DNA of 42,376 nucleotides from an uncultured Methanobrevibacter sp. (GTDB lineage: Archaea; Methanobacteriota; Methanobacteria; Methanobacteriales; Methanobacteriaceae): positions 1 to 42,376 of the forward strand of contig ONSJ01000010.1 in NCBI GenBank assembly GCA_900320515.1. Direction: 5' to 3'. The stretch's first letter is position 1. Every line of letters begins with the position of its first letter. Below, piece by piece: positions 1 through 8,500 of this stretch. The position numbers and the translations under genes are program-made. A model generated the notes under the pieces. The model saw nothing but the letters and a program-made list of their open reading frames with translations. It did not search any database and was not told the DNA's origin.

Positions 1-20
1 AATTAAACAGTTGAGTAAAA

Positions 21-30
21 TTATATATTG
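21..30 (+). promoter_or_regulatory. Candidate TATA box for paaK
   Basis: TTATATATTG lies about 52 bp upstream of the paaK ATG. An archaeal start site would fall near position 50, leaving a leader of about 30 nt that carries the AGGGAT ribosome site. This is assigned by position and composition only; the whole upstream stretch is AT-rich. Confidence 0.4.
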
Positions 31-81
31 AATAAGTTTCATAATTAAACACATTAAAAAACTTAATCAAATAGGGATATC

Positions 82-1383
82 ATGTTTTGGGATGAAAAAG
101 CCGAATGTATGGAAAAAGAAGAAAAAGAAAAAATACAACTAGAAAGACTGCAGAAGACTGTAAAGCTCGCATATGAAAATGTAGAGTTTTATAAAAAACG
201 ATTCGATGAAATCGGATTGAAACCGGAAGACATAAAAACATTGAAAGACATCGAAAAAATTCCATTTACAACCAAAAGTGATTTGAGGCAAGCCTATCCT
301 TTAGGATTGCTTGCAGTTCCTCGTGAAGAAATTGTGGAAGTTCATGCATCTTCCGGAACAACCGGAAAACCAACAGTTACCGCATACACTCAAAATGACT
401 TGGACATTTGGGGAGAATGCATTGCACGTGGACTTAAAATGGCCGGTGCCGAAAAAGATTATATTATCCAGAATGCATACGGATACGGGTTATTCACAGG
501 AGGATTCGGTATCCACCACGGTGGAAACAGAATGGGAGCGATTACAATCCCAATATCTGCTGGAAACACCCAAAGACAACTTGACACAATGGTTGACTTC
601 CAAAGCGAAATCCTGACATGCACCCCCTCTTATGCAATGTATCTCGGAGAATCCAGGGAAAAGGCAGGCATCTCCCTAGAAGACATTAATTTAAAAATAG
701 GAATCCATGGAGCTGAAATGTGGACCAATGAAATGAGAAAAAGGATTGAAGAATCCCTTGGAATCAAAACCCACAACATCTATGGTTTAACAGAAGTCAT
801 GGGACCTGGTGTCGCTCAGGAATGCGATTTCCAAAACGGAATGCATATCCAGGACGACCATTTCTATCCGGAAATCATAAATCCGGAAACTGGTGAAACT
901 TTGGATTACGGTGAAAAGGGAGAATTGGTATTGACTTCCCTAACCAAAACCGGAATGCCTATCCTAAGATTCAGAACCAAAGATTTAACTTCCATTATTG
1001 GAGACAAATGCGACTGCGGCAGAACAACCGTCAGAATGACAAGAATCACCGGCAGAAGCGATGACATGCTGAAAATCAAAGGAGTCATGGTTTTCCCATC
1101 ACAAATCGAAAAGGCATTGCTTAAAGTGTCAGGAGCAAGCCCTAACTACATGATTCATGTAACAAGACCGGATATTTTAGATGAAGTGGAGGTTAAGGTT
1201 GAAGCTACAAAAGAATTGTTCTCAGATGAAATGAAAGAGATGGAAAGAGTGGAAAAACAAATACAAGCATCCATCAGATCAGAAACAGGACTTAGAGTGG
1301 ACGTAAGTATTGTCGAACCGGAATCACTTCCAAGAAGTGAAGGTAAAGCTGTTCGTGTAATTGATGAAAGGAATTTTGAATAG
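82..1383 (+). CDS. paaK: Phenylacetate--CoA ligase (aryl-CoA ligase)
   Basis: A 433-residue adenylate-forming enzyme, the usual length for PaaK. It activates phenylacetate, and probably related aryl acids such as indoleacetate, to the CoA thioester using ATP. The phosphate-binding loop SSGTTGKPT lies at residues 90-98, and the C-terminal hinge region contains [19 protein letters not shown], typical of the family. The ACT-domain gene follows 8 bp downstream, and iorB/iorA lie 2 kb further on. In methanogens this set is known to convert exogenous aryl acids to aryl-CoA and then, by reductive carboxylation, to aryl-pyruvates for aromatic amino acid synthesis. The ATG at 82 follows a weak AGGGAT ribosome site. 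The enzyme class is clear; the preferred acid is inferred from context. Confidence 0.93.
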   Translation: MFWDEKAECMEKEEKEKIQLERLQKTVKLAYENVEFYKKRFDEIGLKPEDIKTLKDIEKIPFTTKSDLRQAYPLGLLAVPREEIVEVHASSGTTGKPTVTAYTQNDLDIWGECIARGLKMAGAEKDYIIQNAYGYGLFTGGFGIHHGGNRMGAITIPISAGNTQRQLDTMVDFQSEILTCTPSYAMYLGESREKAGISLEDINLKIGIHGAEMWTNEMRKRIEESLGIKTHNIYGLTEVMGPGVAQECDFQNGMHIQDDHFYPEIINPETGETLDYGEKGELVLTSLTKTGMPILRFRTKDLTSIIGDKCDCGRTTVRMTRITGRSDDMLKIKGVMVFPSQIEKALLKVSGASPNYMIHVTRPDILDEVEVKVEATKELFSDEMKEMERVEKQIQASIRSETGLRVDVSIVEPESLPRSEGKAVRVIDERNFE

Positions 1384-1391
1384 GTGATAAA

Positions 1392-1823
1392 ATGGCAGTT
1401 AAACAAGTATCAATTTTTGTCGAAAACAAAGAAGGAAGAATTAAAAAAGCTATTGACACATTAGCAAAAGAAAACATTAACATTCGTGCATTATCAATAG
1501 CAGATACAACAAAATACGGAATTTTAAGATTAATTGTATCTGATAATGAAAAGGCAATAGCTGCTCTTGAAAAAGACGGATTTATCGTAAAAGAAAATGA
1601 AGTCATCATTTTGGCAGTGCCTGATGAACCTAACGGATTGAATTCAACTTTGGCTGTTTTCGATGAAAAAGGCATTAATCTGGAATATTTATACGCTTTC
1701 GTTAGCAGCAAGACCGATGAGGCAATTGTTGTTATGAGACTGGAAAATATGGAAAAAGCGGTTGATACCTTAAATGAAAGCAACATCAAAATACTGGATG
1801 AGGAAGACATAAAAGATTTATAG
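1392..1823 (+). CDS. ACT domain-containing protein (tandem ACT)
   Basis: A 143-residue protein made of two ACT modules, roughly residues 3-70 and 72-140. The first begins VKQVSIFVENKEGRIKKAI, the second VPDEPNGLNSTLAVFDEKGI. ACT domains bind small ligands, mostly amino acids. Stand-alone tandem-ACT proteins are commonly encoded beside phenylacetate-CoA ligase and indolepyruvate oxidoreductase genes. A role as amino-acid sensor for the aryl-acid pathway is inferred from that linkage, not shown. The start has a good site (AGGTGAT, 4 nt before ATG) and sits 8 bp after paaK, so the two are probably cotranscribed. A hairpin with a T-tract follows. Confidence 0.88.
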   Translation: MAVKQVSIFVENKEGRIKKAIDTLAKENINIRALSIADTTKYGILRLIVSDNEKAIAALEKDGFIVKENEVIILAVPDEPNGLNSTLAVFDEKGINLEYLYAFVSSKTDEAIVVMRLENMEKAVDTLNESNIKILDEEDIKDL

Positions 1824-1860
1824 AAAAGATTAACTTCTTTTCTACAACTTATTTTTTTGT
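1821..1860 (+). terminator. Hairpin plus T-tract after the ACT gene
   Basis: TAGAAAAG (1821-1828) is the exact inverse of CTTTTCTA (1837-1844), with an 8-nt loop. A T-rich run including ATTTTTTTG follows. It begins at the ACT gene stop codon and ends the paaK transcription unit. Confidence 0.55.
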
Positions 1861-2090
1861 TTAATTTCAAGCACTTTTTCTAATGAAATATTACTTTTTT
1901 TAGCAATGACACTGGCTTCATCGCCAGATTTCAACAAATTAACAATAATAAGCTCAATACCTTGCTCAATACCTTGCTCAATACCATCATCTTTCCCATC
2001 ATTATACTTATTCTCACCATATTCATGAATCAAACTCATAGAATCCCAAAAATAATTATAAATTATGTTTTTCTTTAATTTTAAGCACAT
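1842..2090 (-). pseudogene. Duplicated C-terminal fragment of the PD-(D/E)XK nuclease-like gene
   Basis: An 82-codon open frame. From about residue 18 it repeats the C-terminus of the neighbouring nuclease-like protein: both contain MSLIHEYGENKYNDGKD, a run of GIEQ units and the segment LIIVNLLKSGDEASVIA. Its first residues are a non-homologous read-through that overlaps the 3' end of the intact gene. The fragment has three GI(E)Q units where the intact gene has two, plus scattered substitutions, so the duplication is not brand new. No nuclease core is present. It is most simply a remnant left by tandem duplication. Expression as a small protein cannot be excluded, but no ribosome site is evident. 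Confidence 0.6.
1847..2039. repeat. Direct repeat copy A (nuclease 3' end)
   Basis: This segment aligns along its full length with 2061-2241 in the same orientation, with high but imperfect identity. The main length difference is one extra 12-bp unit (GCTCAATACCTT, units starting at 1952, 1964 and 1976). The alignment was made by eye. Confidence 0.85.
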
Positions 2091-2901
2091 CTTCTATGGA
2101 AATATCCGCTTTTTCGGCAATAACACTTGCTTCATCGCCAGATTTCAACAGATTAACAATAATAAGCTCAATACCTTGCTCAATACCCTTATCTTTCCCA
2201 TCATTATACTTATTCTCACCATATTCATGAATCAAACTCATTCTATCACCTAGCAAATCACAAATAATGTTTCTTTCTAATGAATCTTCAACGAATTTGT
2301 CAGTTGTTAACCACATTATCCCAAAAGCTAAATCCTTTTGAGATATTGTTAAATTTTTTAGTTTAATTATAATATTTACAACCCTGTAAATATATTCAAC
2401 AATATTTTCACCTTTTTTGCTTAAGGGAACTAAAGATAACAATATAATTTCTCGACCGTTTGGCAATTTGTTATCCTTAATTTTGTTCTTTACATTATTT
2501 ATAATTTCTTCACTGTCCAAGTTATTTAGACCAAATACCTCATACCTAAACACATTAAGCTTGTTTACTTTGTATTCCACAATTTTTGAATCTTCAACAG
2601 TGCTTAAAACTACTAAATTAACTTCTTTTTTATTTTTCTTATTTTGATCGGTTATAGCAACATAAGAATGTCCTCTTCTTGAAAAATCATCAACAACATC
2701 AGTGCTTTGAAATTCCAATATCAAATTTTCATCATCCAACTCCAGAATCAAATCGGGTCTGAAATTTTTTGGATCAATATGTCTTAATTCTTTGGTCCAT
2801 GGCTTAACTTTTTTAGATTTTTTGCCCAAAAGCTCTATAAGAATCCCCGCATCCTCATCAGAAACATTTTTAAAAAGCATATCCTCTTGAAATTCCGCCA
2901 T
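2056..2901 (-). CDS. PD-(D/E)XK nuclease-like protein (Rpn/transposase-associated type)
   Basis: A 281-residue protein with a likely PD-(D/E)XK core near its N-terminus: RPDLILEL followed by LILEFQST gives the D...ExQ arrangement seen in Rpn-like recombination-promoting nucleases and related putative transposases. The C-terminus has a short GIEQ repeat and then a helix-turn-helix-like tail (GDEASVIAEKADISIEDVL), also typical of that group. These proteins are often accessory, multicopy and found at genome junctions. A strong ribosome site (GGAGGT) lies 8 nt before the ATG. The gene sits between the paaK/ACT unit and iorBA, so it probably inserted there. The catalytic assignment is by motif only; the biological role is unknown. 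Confidence 0.65.
   Translation of the reverse strand: MAEFQEDMLFKNVSDEDAGILIELLGKKSKKVKPWTKELRHIDPKNFRPDLILELDDENLILEFQSTDVVDDFSRRGHSYVAITDQNKKNKKEVNLVVLSTVEDSKIVEYKVNKLNVFRYEVFGLNNLDSEEIINNVKNKIKDNKLPNGREIILLSLVPLSKKGENIVEYIYRVVNIIIKLKNLTISQKDLAFGIMWLTTDKFVEDSLERNIICDLLGDRMSLIHEYGENKYNDGKDKGIEQGIELIIVNLLKSGDEASVIAEKADISIEDVLKIKEKHNL
2061..2241. repeat. Direct repeat copy B (nuclease 3' end)
   Basis: Partner of 1847-2039. It forms the true 3' end of the nuclease-like gene and carries two of the 12-bp units (from 2166) that encode the GIEQ repeat. A spacer of about 20 bp separates the copies. Confidence 0.85.
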
Positions 2902-3217
2902 AATAACATACCTCCAAGATTTATAACTATAATTATTAAAAACAAGTTATATAAACTTTGATAAAAAAATTAAACCGTCTCCGTTTAAATAAGATGGATT
3001 AACGAAAGCAATATTACAAACTGGTACAACTTTTTCTTATTTTAGCAAAAAAAGAATTAAATGAGATTGAAAAAAGAAAATATCAAAAATATAAATCGAA
3101 ATAAATCATTATCCGAATTAAAATGTATAACACACTAAAATAAGGCAAATAGACTCTTGAATCTTAAAATCTATGAAAAATAAATCATTTATAAAAAAAA
3201 TAGTTAAAAAAGAATAT
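2902..3217. other. AT-rich intergenic region, promoter and possible decayed ORF
   Basis: A 316-bp gap. The part next to 2901 holds the leader and promoter of the nuclease-like gene on the minus strand (ribosome site GGAGGT; AT-rich TATA-like sequence near 2920-2955). On the plus strand, 2994-3104 reads as a short frame broken by a stop at its third codon. The remainder is very AT-rich, with no convincing gene, RNA or repeat. Confidence 0.5.
2994..3104 (+). pseudogene. Possible decayed short ORF with an in-frame stop
   Basis: ATG GAT is followed by TAA and then 33 open codons rich in Lys, Tyr and Leu (KQYYKLVQLFLILAKKEL) ending in TAA. The heptad-like, protein-looking composition downstream of an early stop suggests a gene remnant. 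It is short enough to be chance in AT-rich DNA. No family was recognised. Confidence 0.15.
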
Positions 3218-3496
3218 CTAAAATTCTTTTAATAATTTAGATATATCTTCTTTTGAATAACCTAAACGCACGAAAAGGCTTTTTAATGGTTCGTTTTCAG
3301 GAATGGTTCCCAATTCTCTCCAGTTCTGGAAGTCATTACTTAAGATACCATTGATTAAAAGCTGGATTGTGATTAAATCATCACTTTTAATTGCAATGAA
3401 TGCATCTTCATCTTTAAAAACGTTTTCTGGATCAATTAATGTTATTCTACCGTCCCTATCCTTTTTTACAATAGCATTGTCAATTCTGTAAGCCAT
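3218..3496 (-). CDS. Hypothetical protein (92 aa)
   Basis: A compact 92-residue soluble protein, mixed in charge, with no signal peptide or membrane segment. It begins MAYRIDNAIVKKDRDGRI and ends in a short helical segment (YSKEDISKLLKEF). I do not recognise the family. Codon use and composition look coding. A TATA-like AGTATATAA lies about 20-30 bp upstream of the start, which with a weak ribosome site suggests a short leader. It separates the nuclease-like gene from iorB and may belong to the same accessory insertion. Confidence 0.6.
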   Translation of the reverse strand: MAYRIDNAIVKKDRDGRITLIDPENVFKDEDAFIAIKSDDLITIQLLINGILSNDFQNWRELGTIPENEPLKSLFVRLGYSKEDISKLLKEF

Positions 3497-3549
3497 AATA
3501 CCACAACTGTTTATATACTTAATAGTATAGCATAAATACTATTTAAAAT

Positions 3550-4134
3550 TTAACCTTTGATGGATTCATACCCACTTTCAATTGCCTTTAAATTCATTTC
3601 ATGGAATTTAGGTTTCAAGTTATTCTTCATTGCTTCAATGACAGATTCTTTTGTAAGTGGAAACTTGTCATCCGCAGTGACCGCTCCTAAAAGAACCATG
3701 TTTAATGATAAAACACTTCCGGCCTCAATAGCCAATCTGGTCCCGTCAATTGGAAGCACATGCTTAAAGTTTTCTTTTAATGTTTTTGTTATGCCGTCAA
3801 CACTTGGATATTCCTTGTCTGTTGAAGATGGAATAATCGGATGAGTATTGTAAACTATTTTAGTTTCTGAGTTTACATTATCAAGTCCTCTTATTGTTTC
3901 AACAGGTTCAAAGGAAAGCAGCATGTCTGCCGCCTGATTGGGTATGATTGATGAGTTGTATCCTCCGATTTTAAGCTCTGTTGAAACGGAACCTCCCCTT
4001 TGAGACATTCCATGAATCTCACTCATGACCACGTCCAAGCCTTGGTTCATTGCGGCTTCACCGATGATTGTTGAGGTCTTGATGATTCCCTGACCTCCTA
4101 CACCGCAAATATAAATACAATAATGATTATCCAT
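3550..4134 (-). CDS. iorB: Indolepyruvate oxidoreductase subunit beta
   Basis: A 194-residue gamma-type domain of the 2-oxoacid:ferredoxin oxidoreductases, at the normal IorB length. The N-terminus YICGVGGQGIIKTSTIIGEA is characteristic. Residues near EIHGMSQRGGSV form the conserved core of the family. With IorA it oxidatively decarboxylates aryl-pyruvates to aryl-acetyl-CoA with ferredoxin; in autotrophic methanogens it can run in reverse for aryl-acid assimilation. The start has AGGTGAT 4 nt before ATG, and the ribosome site overlaps the iorA stop (4-bp gap), so the subunits are translationally coupled. Identification is secure. Confidence 0.94.
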   Translation of the reverse strand: MDNHYCIYICGVGGQGIIKTSTIIGEAAMNQGLDVVMSEIHGMSQRGGSVSTELKIGGYNSSIIPNQAADMLLSFEPVETIRGLDNVNSETKIVYNTHPIIPSSTDKEYPSVDGITKTLKENFKHVLPIDGTRLAIEAGSVLSLNMVLLGAVTADDKFPLTKESVIEAMKNNLKPKFHEMNLKAIESGYESIKG

Positions 4135-4138
4135 ATTA

Positions 4139-6031
4139 TCACCTACCTGCCTCTAAAGCGCCATACTTACAGACCTGTATACACACGTTACATCCGTCAC
4201 ACTGTGCTTTGTCGATTGTAATTTTTCCATCAACTTTGGAGATGGCAGGACATGCAAGTTCGCTTACACACTTGTCACAGTAGTTGCAGTTGCCTTCAAC
4301 AAAATTGACCGGCGGCTTTTTAGTCAAGCCTTTAATTAATGTACATGGAGCTTTTGATATGATTACTGCAGTATCGTTTCTTTCAAATGCCTCTTTATAA
4401 GTTTTTACAACCTGTTCCAGATTGAATGGATTGATTACACGAACATAATCGCATCCGCAAGCCAATGCAAGTTTACGGATTGAAACCTCAGGAGCCTCAT
4501 CTCCCATTCCATCAACAGGAATTCCAGGGTTAGGCTGGCCTCCGGTCATTGCGGTAATCCTGTTGTCAAGAACTGTCAAAACAAAGTTGTGCTTGTTGTG
4601 AACCGCATTGATTAGAGGTGAAACGCCACTGTGGAAAAATGTGGAGTCTCCAATGAAGCTTGCCACCTTCTGATCGGTTGAAACTGAAAATCCGCAACCG
4701 TCCCCCACGCTTGAACCCATTGACAACAGGTAATCAGCGGCATTGTATGGAGGATTGATTCCTAATGTGTAACATCCAATGTCTGATGCGAAAATAACGT
4801 CTTCAGGTTTTAGGCCCAACTCTTCAATTGCAAGGTTGATTCCATAATACATTGCCCTATGAGGACATCCCGCACACAATACAGGAGCTCTTGAAGGGAT
4901 ATTTTCCTGCAGTTCCTCCAAGCCTAAAGAATAACTGACTGCTGTCTTTTCATCGAAGTTTAGAACCTTATCCAAACCTTGTGCAACAATGTCTGAATTG
5001 AATTCATGGTAGAGAGGGAATGTTCCATCCAGCTTACCGTGAACAATGACATCAAGGTTTTTGGCACCGATTGCAGCAAGCACATCCCTTTCGATAATCG
5101 GATCGACTTCCTCAACTACAAATACCTCATCCAAATCCTCTATGAATTCCACAACCTTGTCCTGTGGGAAAGGATAGGAAAATCCCAATTTCAGGATATT
5201 AACATCCAAATCATTGAATTTTACAACGTCATGAGCATAGTTATATGCACTGCTTGAAGCAATCAACCCATAGGATTTTTCATCACTAAAATCGATTTCA
5301 CGGTTGAATTCACTTTTTGCAGATATTCCTTCGATTTCATTGATTTTATCCCATAATCTGATATGCATGTCCCCTGCAAATGCAGGAACAGGAACATATT
5401 TTGAAGGGTCCTTTTTGAAGTGACCTCTCTTCCAGTGATTATCATTGTTTGATGAGTTGTCATTTACATCTCCAAATTCAACTACCCCCCTCATGTGGGA
5501 AACACGTGTGGTTGTTCTGACAATTACAGGAATTCCAAACTGTTCGGACAAATCGAATGCATATTTGACCATGTCCTTTACTTCCTGACAGTTTGACGGC
5601 TCCAAAATAGGAACGTTAGCGATTCTTGCATAGTTACGTGTGTCCTGTTCGTTTTGAGATGAAAAGAGTGAAGGATCATCTGCTACTAAAATCACCATTC
5701 CACCGGTTACCCCTGAATAAGCGGTAGTCATGAATGAGTCTGCTGCAACATTCATGCCGACATGCTTCATGAAAGTGAATGACCTCAATCCTGAAGCAGC
5801 TGCGGTGGCCGCAACCTCCATGGCAACTTTTTCATTGGTGGAAAACTCAAAATAAATATTGGCGTCCTTGGCCAATACTGACAATACATTTCCAATTTCT
5901 GATGAAGGAGTTCCAGGATATGTAGCTGCAATGGAAACTCCTGCCTCTATCACTCCTCTAACGGCAGCTTCATTTCCAAGCAAAAACTGTTTTTCACCGG
6001 ATTCTCCTGTAACTAATTCTTTTAAATTCAT
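4139..6031 (-). CDS. iorA: Indolepyruvate ferredoxin oxidoreductase subunit alpha
   Basis: I take the start as the ATG at 6031 (MNLKELVTGESGEK), giving 630 residues. The upstream in-frame extension to 6139 is AT-rich and unlike the family, and TGAGGA precedes 6031. Domains in order are the N-terminal pyrimidine-binding domain (LLGNEAAVRGVIEAGV, TYPGTPSSE), a middle domain, and the TPP-binding domain (CAGCPHRAMYYGIN; GDSTFFHSG). Two 4Fe-4S clusters follow at the C-terminus (CNYCDKCVSELACP and CDGCNVCIQVCKYG). It works with IorB in aryl-pyruvate:ferredoxin chemistry. Together with paaK it supports synthesis of aromatic amino acids from aryl acids. The family is certain; the direction in vivo is inferred. 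Confidence 0.94.
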   Translation of the reverse strand: MNLKELVTGESGEKQFLLGNEAAVRGVIEAGVSIAATYPGTPSSEIGNVLSVLAKDANIYFEFSTNEKVAMEVAATAAASGLRSFTFMKHVGMNVAADSFMTTAYSGVTGGMVILVADDPSLFSSQNEQDTRNYARIANVPILEPSNCQEVKDMVKYAFDLSEQFGIPVIVRTTTRVSHMRGVVEFGDVNDNSSNNDNHWKRGHFKKDPSKYVPVPAFAGDMHIRLWDKINEIEGISAKSEFNREIDFSDEKSYGLIASSSAYNYAHDVVKFNDLDVNILKLGFSYPFPQDKVVEFIEDLDEVFVVEEVDPIIERDVLAAIGAKNLDVIVHGKLDGTFPLYHEFNSDIVAQGLDKVLNFDEKTAVSYSLGLEELQENIPSRAPVLCAGCPHRAMYYGINLAIEELGLKPEDVIFASDIGCYTLGINPPYNAADYLLSMGSSVGDGCGFSVSTDQKVASFIGDSTFFHSGVSPLINAVHNKHNFVLTVLDNRITAMTGGQPNPGIPVDGMGDEAPEVSIRKLALACGCDYVRVINPFNLEQVVKTYKEAFERNDTAVIISKAPCTLIKGLTKKPPVNFVEGNCNYCDKCVSELACPAISKVDGKITIDKAQCDGCNVCIQVCKYGALEAGR

Positions 6032-6140
6032 TATGATTTCCTCAAATATTATCGTTAATACATATATAATATAATAATTCAAAGTATAAGTATTTTTCAA
6101 AAAAAAATAAAGTTGAATCCTCAATTTCAGAGAATTCAAA

Positions 6141-6827
6141 TTAAAATCCCATTAAAACCATGGCATAACCGAATACATCGGTGGCCACATGAGTTATATA
6201 GGAAACTAAAATATTCTTGGTCTTTATATATCCGATAAACTCAAATATTGAACCTAAACCCTGTATGAAAATTGCATACACAAGCATGTTCAAGTTATAT
6301 GCATGCAAAGATGCAAAGAACAGCATTACCAATGCCATTGATACAATCACTGATAACTTACGATTATTCGAAAATTTAAATGCCACCCTCAAAAAGAACA
6401 TGAACGGGATGAACTTAAGAAACTCTTCAACCATCAATGAGAAAAACAATGGGGGAACGTCCATCCAGGTGGGTTGGTCTCCCATAAGGTTTCCTCCGAC
6501 TATACCGAAATGTCCTAAAACAAAATCCATTGCAATGGCATACACTATATATCCTGCAAAAAGACCTAACGCAAGAGCGACATCCTTAGCGGAAAGTTTT
6601 TTAAATATTGCAGTATAATCCCATTTCAAAAAGTATAATACAGGAACGATAATCACTGCACACGCTAAAATAAGGACTATAAGATTGGAACTAATGGATA
6701 AAATTAATCCCATAATCATTGCAAATAACAAAACAATCCAACCCCATTTTGGGATATGGGGATTGTTGTTGTAGAATGGAAAATCAGAGTCCTTGTTTTC
6801 AAATCTAAACCAATCAATGTTTGACAT
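6141..6827 (-). CDS. CPBP-like intramembrane metalloprotease family protein
   Basis: A 228-residue polytopic membrane protein with about six or seven hydrophobic segments after a soluble 25-residue N-terminus. Motifs in order resemble the CPBP/CAAX-protease family: a Glu-Glu pair (MVEEFLKF), a Phe...His motif (FFASLHAYN) and a late His-x3-Asp (THVATD). The usual EExxxR has Lys in place of Arg, so activity is uncertain. Members process membrane-embedded or prenylated substrates or are implicated in peptide immunity, but the substrate here is unknown. It diverges from tfrB across 161 bp of AT-rich DNA and lies 109 bp before iorA. Confidence 0.62.
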   Translation of the reverse strand: MSNIDWFRFENKDSDFPFYNNNPHIPKWGWIVLLFAMIMGLILSISSNLIVLILACAVIIVPVLYFLKWDYTAIFKKLSAKDVALALGLFAGYIVYAIAMDFVLGHFGIVGGNLMGDQPTWMDVPPLFFSLMVEEFLKFIPFMFFLRVAFKFSNNRKLSVIVSMALVMLFFASLHAYNLNMLVYAIFIQGLGSIFEFIGYIKTKNILVSYITHVATDVFGYAMVLMGF

Positions 6828-6988
6828 ATTATATACTTTAATTTAAATTATTATAAACTTTTATAAACAAGTTTCGAGAAAAAGATAACAGATTTGATTT
6901 TTTCAAAAATAGTAAGTATAATATATTCGATAAGACACAAATATTATATTATAATAATTTATAAACTAACAAGCTTTAGAGGGATAAA

Positions 6989-8464
6989 ATGATTAAGGTT
7001 TATGTTTCAAGATTCAATAGTGAAACTGACACGGAACCACATTTGGAGTGCTATGAAATCGAAAAGACACCCCACATGAAAGTTCTGGATGCTCTTCAAG
7101 CCATTAATGACAAATATGATGCGGACATCAGTTTTCAAAGTTCCTGCAGAGCGGGGCAATGCGGATCTTGCGGAATACTGTTTAAGGGAAACGGAGCTCT
7201 GGCCTGTCAAAAAGAAATTAGCGATGGCGCAATTATAGAACCTCTTAATTTCCCTGTGATTAAAGATTTGATTGTTGACAAGTCAAGCATTGAAGCTAAA
7301 GTCAAGGATTTGGAATTATCCATTCAGTGTGACCATAAATGCGAAGAATTGGACAGCAGCATTACCAAGCAGGATTCAGCCGAAACCAAAAAGGTCAGAA
7401 GTTGCATTGAATGCTATTCCTGTTATTCAACATGTCCTGTCGTCAACATTGCAACAGAAGAGTTTGGCGGACCATATCTCATGAGATACATCAGAAAATT
7501 TGATGCAGACCCTAGAGATCAATTTGACAGATTAAAGGAAGCATTGGATGACGGACTGTACAACTGTACCAGCTGCGGCAAATGTCTGGCAGTATGTCCT
7601 AAAAACATCAACACATTCGGAGATGCAATCGAAAAGATGAGGGCAATTGCAGTTGCAAACGGTTCAGGACCGCTTCCGGAGCATGTTGCATTCAAGGAAA
7701 ACATCCTGAAAAGCGGAAGGTCCGTTACAACAGACAAAAAATCATTTATCGAAGAGGTCGAAAACGAAACCGGTTCAAAAATCGCATTCTTCACAGGGTG
7801 CATGGTCGATTACAAATTCCCTGAAACCGGCCATAAGCTTGTTAAGATTCTTAAGGAAAATGGCATTGACATTGATGTGCCTGAAGGACAGGTATGCTGC
7901 GGATCACCTCTTTTAAGAACCGGTCAAACAGATATAGTTCAGGACCTTGTTGATAAAAACAAGGAAGTCTTTAAGGATTATGACACTGTCATTACAATAT
8001 GCTCAGGCTGTGGAGCAACATTAAAAAATAATCATCCCGAATTTGGCTCACAATTAAATGTGATGGACATCAGCGAGTTTTTAGTCGATAAGCTCGATGC
8101 ATCCAAATTGAAGGAACTGGACATGAAAGTCACATACCATGACCCGTGCCATCTGGGAAGAGGCCAGGGCATTAAAGACCAGCCAAGAGAAATCATTGAA
8201 ATGATTCCCGGCGTCGAACTTGAGGAGATGAAATATCCTTGCCAATGCTGTGGCGCAGGCGGCGGAATCAAATCCGGAAAACCTGATATAGCAATGGACC
8301 TGTCAAGATCAAAAGCTGAAATGATTAAGGACACAGGTGCCGATGCAGTAGTTACAATCTGTCCATTCTGCAAGTTGAACCTGCAGGACGGATTGGATGA
8401 CATCGGATGTGAAGATGTCAAAACAATGCATATACTTGAATTATTGGATAAAGCTTATGAATAA
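6989..8464 (+). CDS. tfrB: CoM/CoB-dependent fumarate reductase subunit B
   Basis: 491 residues, the full length of methanogen TfrB. The N-terminal 2Fe-2S ferredoxin domain has Cys53, Cys58, Cys61 and Cys73. Two 4Fe-4S motifs follow (CIECYSCYSTCP and CTSCGKCLAVCP), then two CCG domains (around CCGSP and CCGAGGG) like those of heterodisulfide reductase HdrD. With TfrA, which is not in this window, it reduces fumarate to succinate while oxidising coenzymes M and B to the heterodisulfide, feeding the incomplete reductive TCA route. The start is supported by GAGGGAT before ATG. The stop is followed closely by the methyltransferase gene, so this is the first gene of a five-gene cluster ending at glyS. 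Confidence 0.93.
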   Translation: MIKVYVSRFNSETDTEPHLECYEIEKTPHMKVLDALQAINDKYDADISFQSSCRAGQCGSCGILFKGNGALACQKEISDGAIIEPLNFPVIKDLIVDKSSIEAKVKDLELSIQCDHKCEELDSSITKQDSAETKKVRSCIECYSCYSTCPVVNIATEEFGGPYLMRYIRKFDADPRDQFDRLKEALDDGLYNCTSCGKCLAVCPKNINTFGDAIEKMRAIAVANGSGPLPEHVAFKENILKSGRSVTTDKKSFIEEVENETGSKIAFFTGCMVDYKFPETGHKLVKILKENGIDIDVPEGQVCCGSPLLRTGQTDIVQDLVDKNKEVFKDYDTVITICSGCGATLKNNHPEFGSQLNVMDISEFLVDKLDASKLKELDMKVTYHDPCHLGRGQGIKDQPREIIEMIPGVELEEMKYPCQCCGAGGGIKSGKPDIAMDLSRSKAEMIKDTGADAVVTICPFCKLNLQDGLDDIGCEDVKTMHILELLDKAYE

Positions 8465-8500
8465 TTGAAATTGGAGTTGATTAAAATAGGAGATGCTGCA

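Noticed and set aside
1292..1870. A 192-codon minus-strand frame over paaK and the ACT gene
   Set aside because: It is antisense to two well-supported genes, runs across their junction and has a Ser/Phe-rich composition typical of reverse-strand shadow frames.
1952..1985. Short 12-bp tandem units as a CRISPR-like array
   Set aside because: They are contiguous, coding GIEQ repeats with no spacers.
6032..6139. N-terminal extension of iorA to 6139
   Set aside because: The extension is AT-rich, hydrophobic and not IorA-like; a ribosome site supports the start at 6031.
6217..6618. A 133-codon plus-strand frame in the CPBP-like gene
   Set aside because: Antisense shadow of a membrane protein; no independent support.
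8032..8421. A 129-codon minus-strand frame in tfrB
   Set aside because: Overlaps the conserved CCG domains of tfrB and has no ribosome site or recognisable motif.
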